This document shows positions 63,132 through 64,000 of a DNA stretch of 64,000 nucleotides, in pieces. The DNA comes from Shinisaurus crocodilurus. Lineage: Eukaryota > Chordata > Lepidosauria > Squamata > Shinisauridae. The position numbers and the translations under genes were made by a program. Numbering within the stretch: position 1 is the first letter of the stretch; every line of letters starts with the position of its first letter. Below the pieces are notes generated by a model that was given only the letters and a program-made list of their open reading frames with translations, was not told where the DNA came from and made no database searches. Location of the stretch: assembly GCA_021292165.1 (NCBI GenBank), contig CM037879.1:264251921-264315920 (forward strand). Reading direction: 5' to 3'.

Positions 63132-64000
63132 TACTAATACTACTGCCGCTACCACTAATAATAAAACGAATCATTATTTATTAGGGTGTTTAAAAAATAT
63201 TAACTAAACAGTGTACAAGAATGAATGTACAGGGCCCGGCCCAATGGATTGAAAGCTAAGTAGCTTCCGCCAGTGCAATCCCACATTCATAGAAAACAAT
63301 AAAATACAGTACCAAATGCAGATACAATAAAAACATCTATATAAAAACAGTTCCACAGCGCATAGTTAAACTGTGGAATTCACTTCCACAAGATGTAGTG
63401 ATGGCCACCAGTTTGGAGCCTATTCAGAATTAAACTCCCATTGAGTTCAACGGCACTTACTTCCAGGTAAGTGTGGGCACAGGAGCGGCTGGGTCCCTCC
63501 CAGATCTAGGGGAGAGCTTATGGTGTATGTGCCTTTTTGTTGTGAGGTAAAATCTGTCTGAATAGAGCAGAGGCATCTCTTCTGTGGCATATAGCCTCCT
63601 GGAGGGAAACTGATTGGCAGGCAGGCACCCCTCCCCCTGTATACTTCTGCAGGATCATTTACACAGCACAGTCCTCTGCATGTCTACTACAAAGCCAGTC
63701 CCAAAGTATGTGGGAACAGCAGGAATGCCCCCCCCCCGTAGGGTAGCAGGACAAGGAACCCCCACTTTGATTACTGAATTGGAATCAGTGATGACAAGGG
63801 GAATTTCCACTGCGCTATGTTCCCCCTCCAGAGTTGGAGGGCAAGCGCTGCCCTCAGGGGGATTGGTGTGAGGTGAGTGGTTCTCTGCAGCCCCTCCACA
63901 GCCGCAGGGCCGGATTAAGATAGGGGCTATTGGAGCGGCAGCTCCAGGCCCCTCCCCAAAAATAGGCCCACCAATAGGGACGCGCGGCGCCGGGGGAAAT
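63132..64000. other. No gene; MITE fragments
   Basis: CAGTGCAATCCCACATTCAT at 63270-63292 and AACTCCCATTGAGTTCAACG, GCACTTACTTCCAGGTAAGT at 63430-63472 are pieces of the GCAATCCTAT-type MITE. GCCGCAGGGCCGGATTAAGA at 63900-63920 begins a repeat that leaves the window. Confidence 0.4.

Overview
The window looks like nuclear DNA from a squamate reptile, more likely a lizard than a snake. Two copies of the tRNA-derived SINE known as the Sauria (ACA) SINE lie at 28.6 and 42.5 kb. Around them are CR1 and L1 LINEs, many hAT-type miniature transposons and a gammaretrovirus-like provirus. I recognise only one host gene: a single-exon gene on the minus strand at 60.2-62.2 kb that I call CCDC185. Nothing prokaryotic was seen: no operons, CRISPR arrays or ribosome binding sites.

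Layout. 0-0.7 kb: minus-strand L1 fragment (end of ORF1 and the first codons of ORF2). 1.4-2.5 kb and 12.1-13.0 kb: two members of one hAT family, each with a perfect 8-bp target-site duplication (TSD); the first carries a nested solo LTR. 2.8-5.0 kb: CR1 and L1 debris. 6.3-6.7 kb: GC-rich inverted-repeat element. 8-18 kb: MITEs, SINEs, old LINE tails and microsatellites. 18.5-19.7 kb: degenerate LINE with a C-terminal zinc finger. 22.4 kb: a 5S-rRNA-derived SINE with a CR1 tail. 26-31 kb: several MITEs with recognisable TSDs. 31.2-34.4 kb: a CR1 LINE with a complete 956-aa ORF2, inserted inside a hAT MITE. 36.1-37.8 kb: a hAT MITE carrying about 590 bp of GC-rich cargo, next to a solo LTR whose relative lies inverted at 40.3-41.2 kb.

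47.2-60.2 kb is the most structured part. One TSD (GGAC) brackets four LTRs and three internal regions of a heavily deleted gammaretrovirus-like element, a tandem provirus array. A 5.5-kb minus-strand LINE sits in the polypurine tract before the second LTR. The array ends 27 bp beyond the stop codon of the CCDC185-like gene, antisense to it, so it occupies that gene's 3' UTR or immediate downstream flank.

I found no new defence, metabolic or signalling system. The points most worth checking are the tandem provirus in the gene's 3' flank, an apparent one-base frameshift near the gene's N-terminus, the MITE with GC-rich cargo, the 5S/CR1 chimeric SINE, and signs of recent hAT activity (two MITE copies that read as identical over 136 bp).
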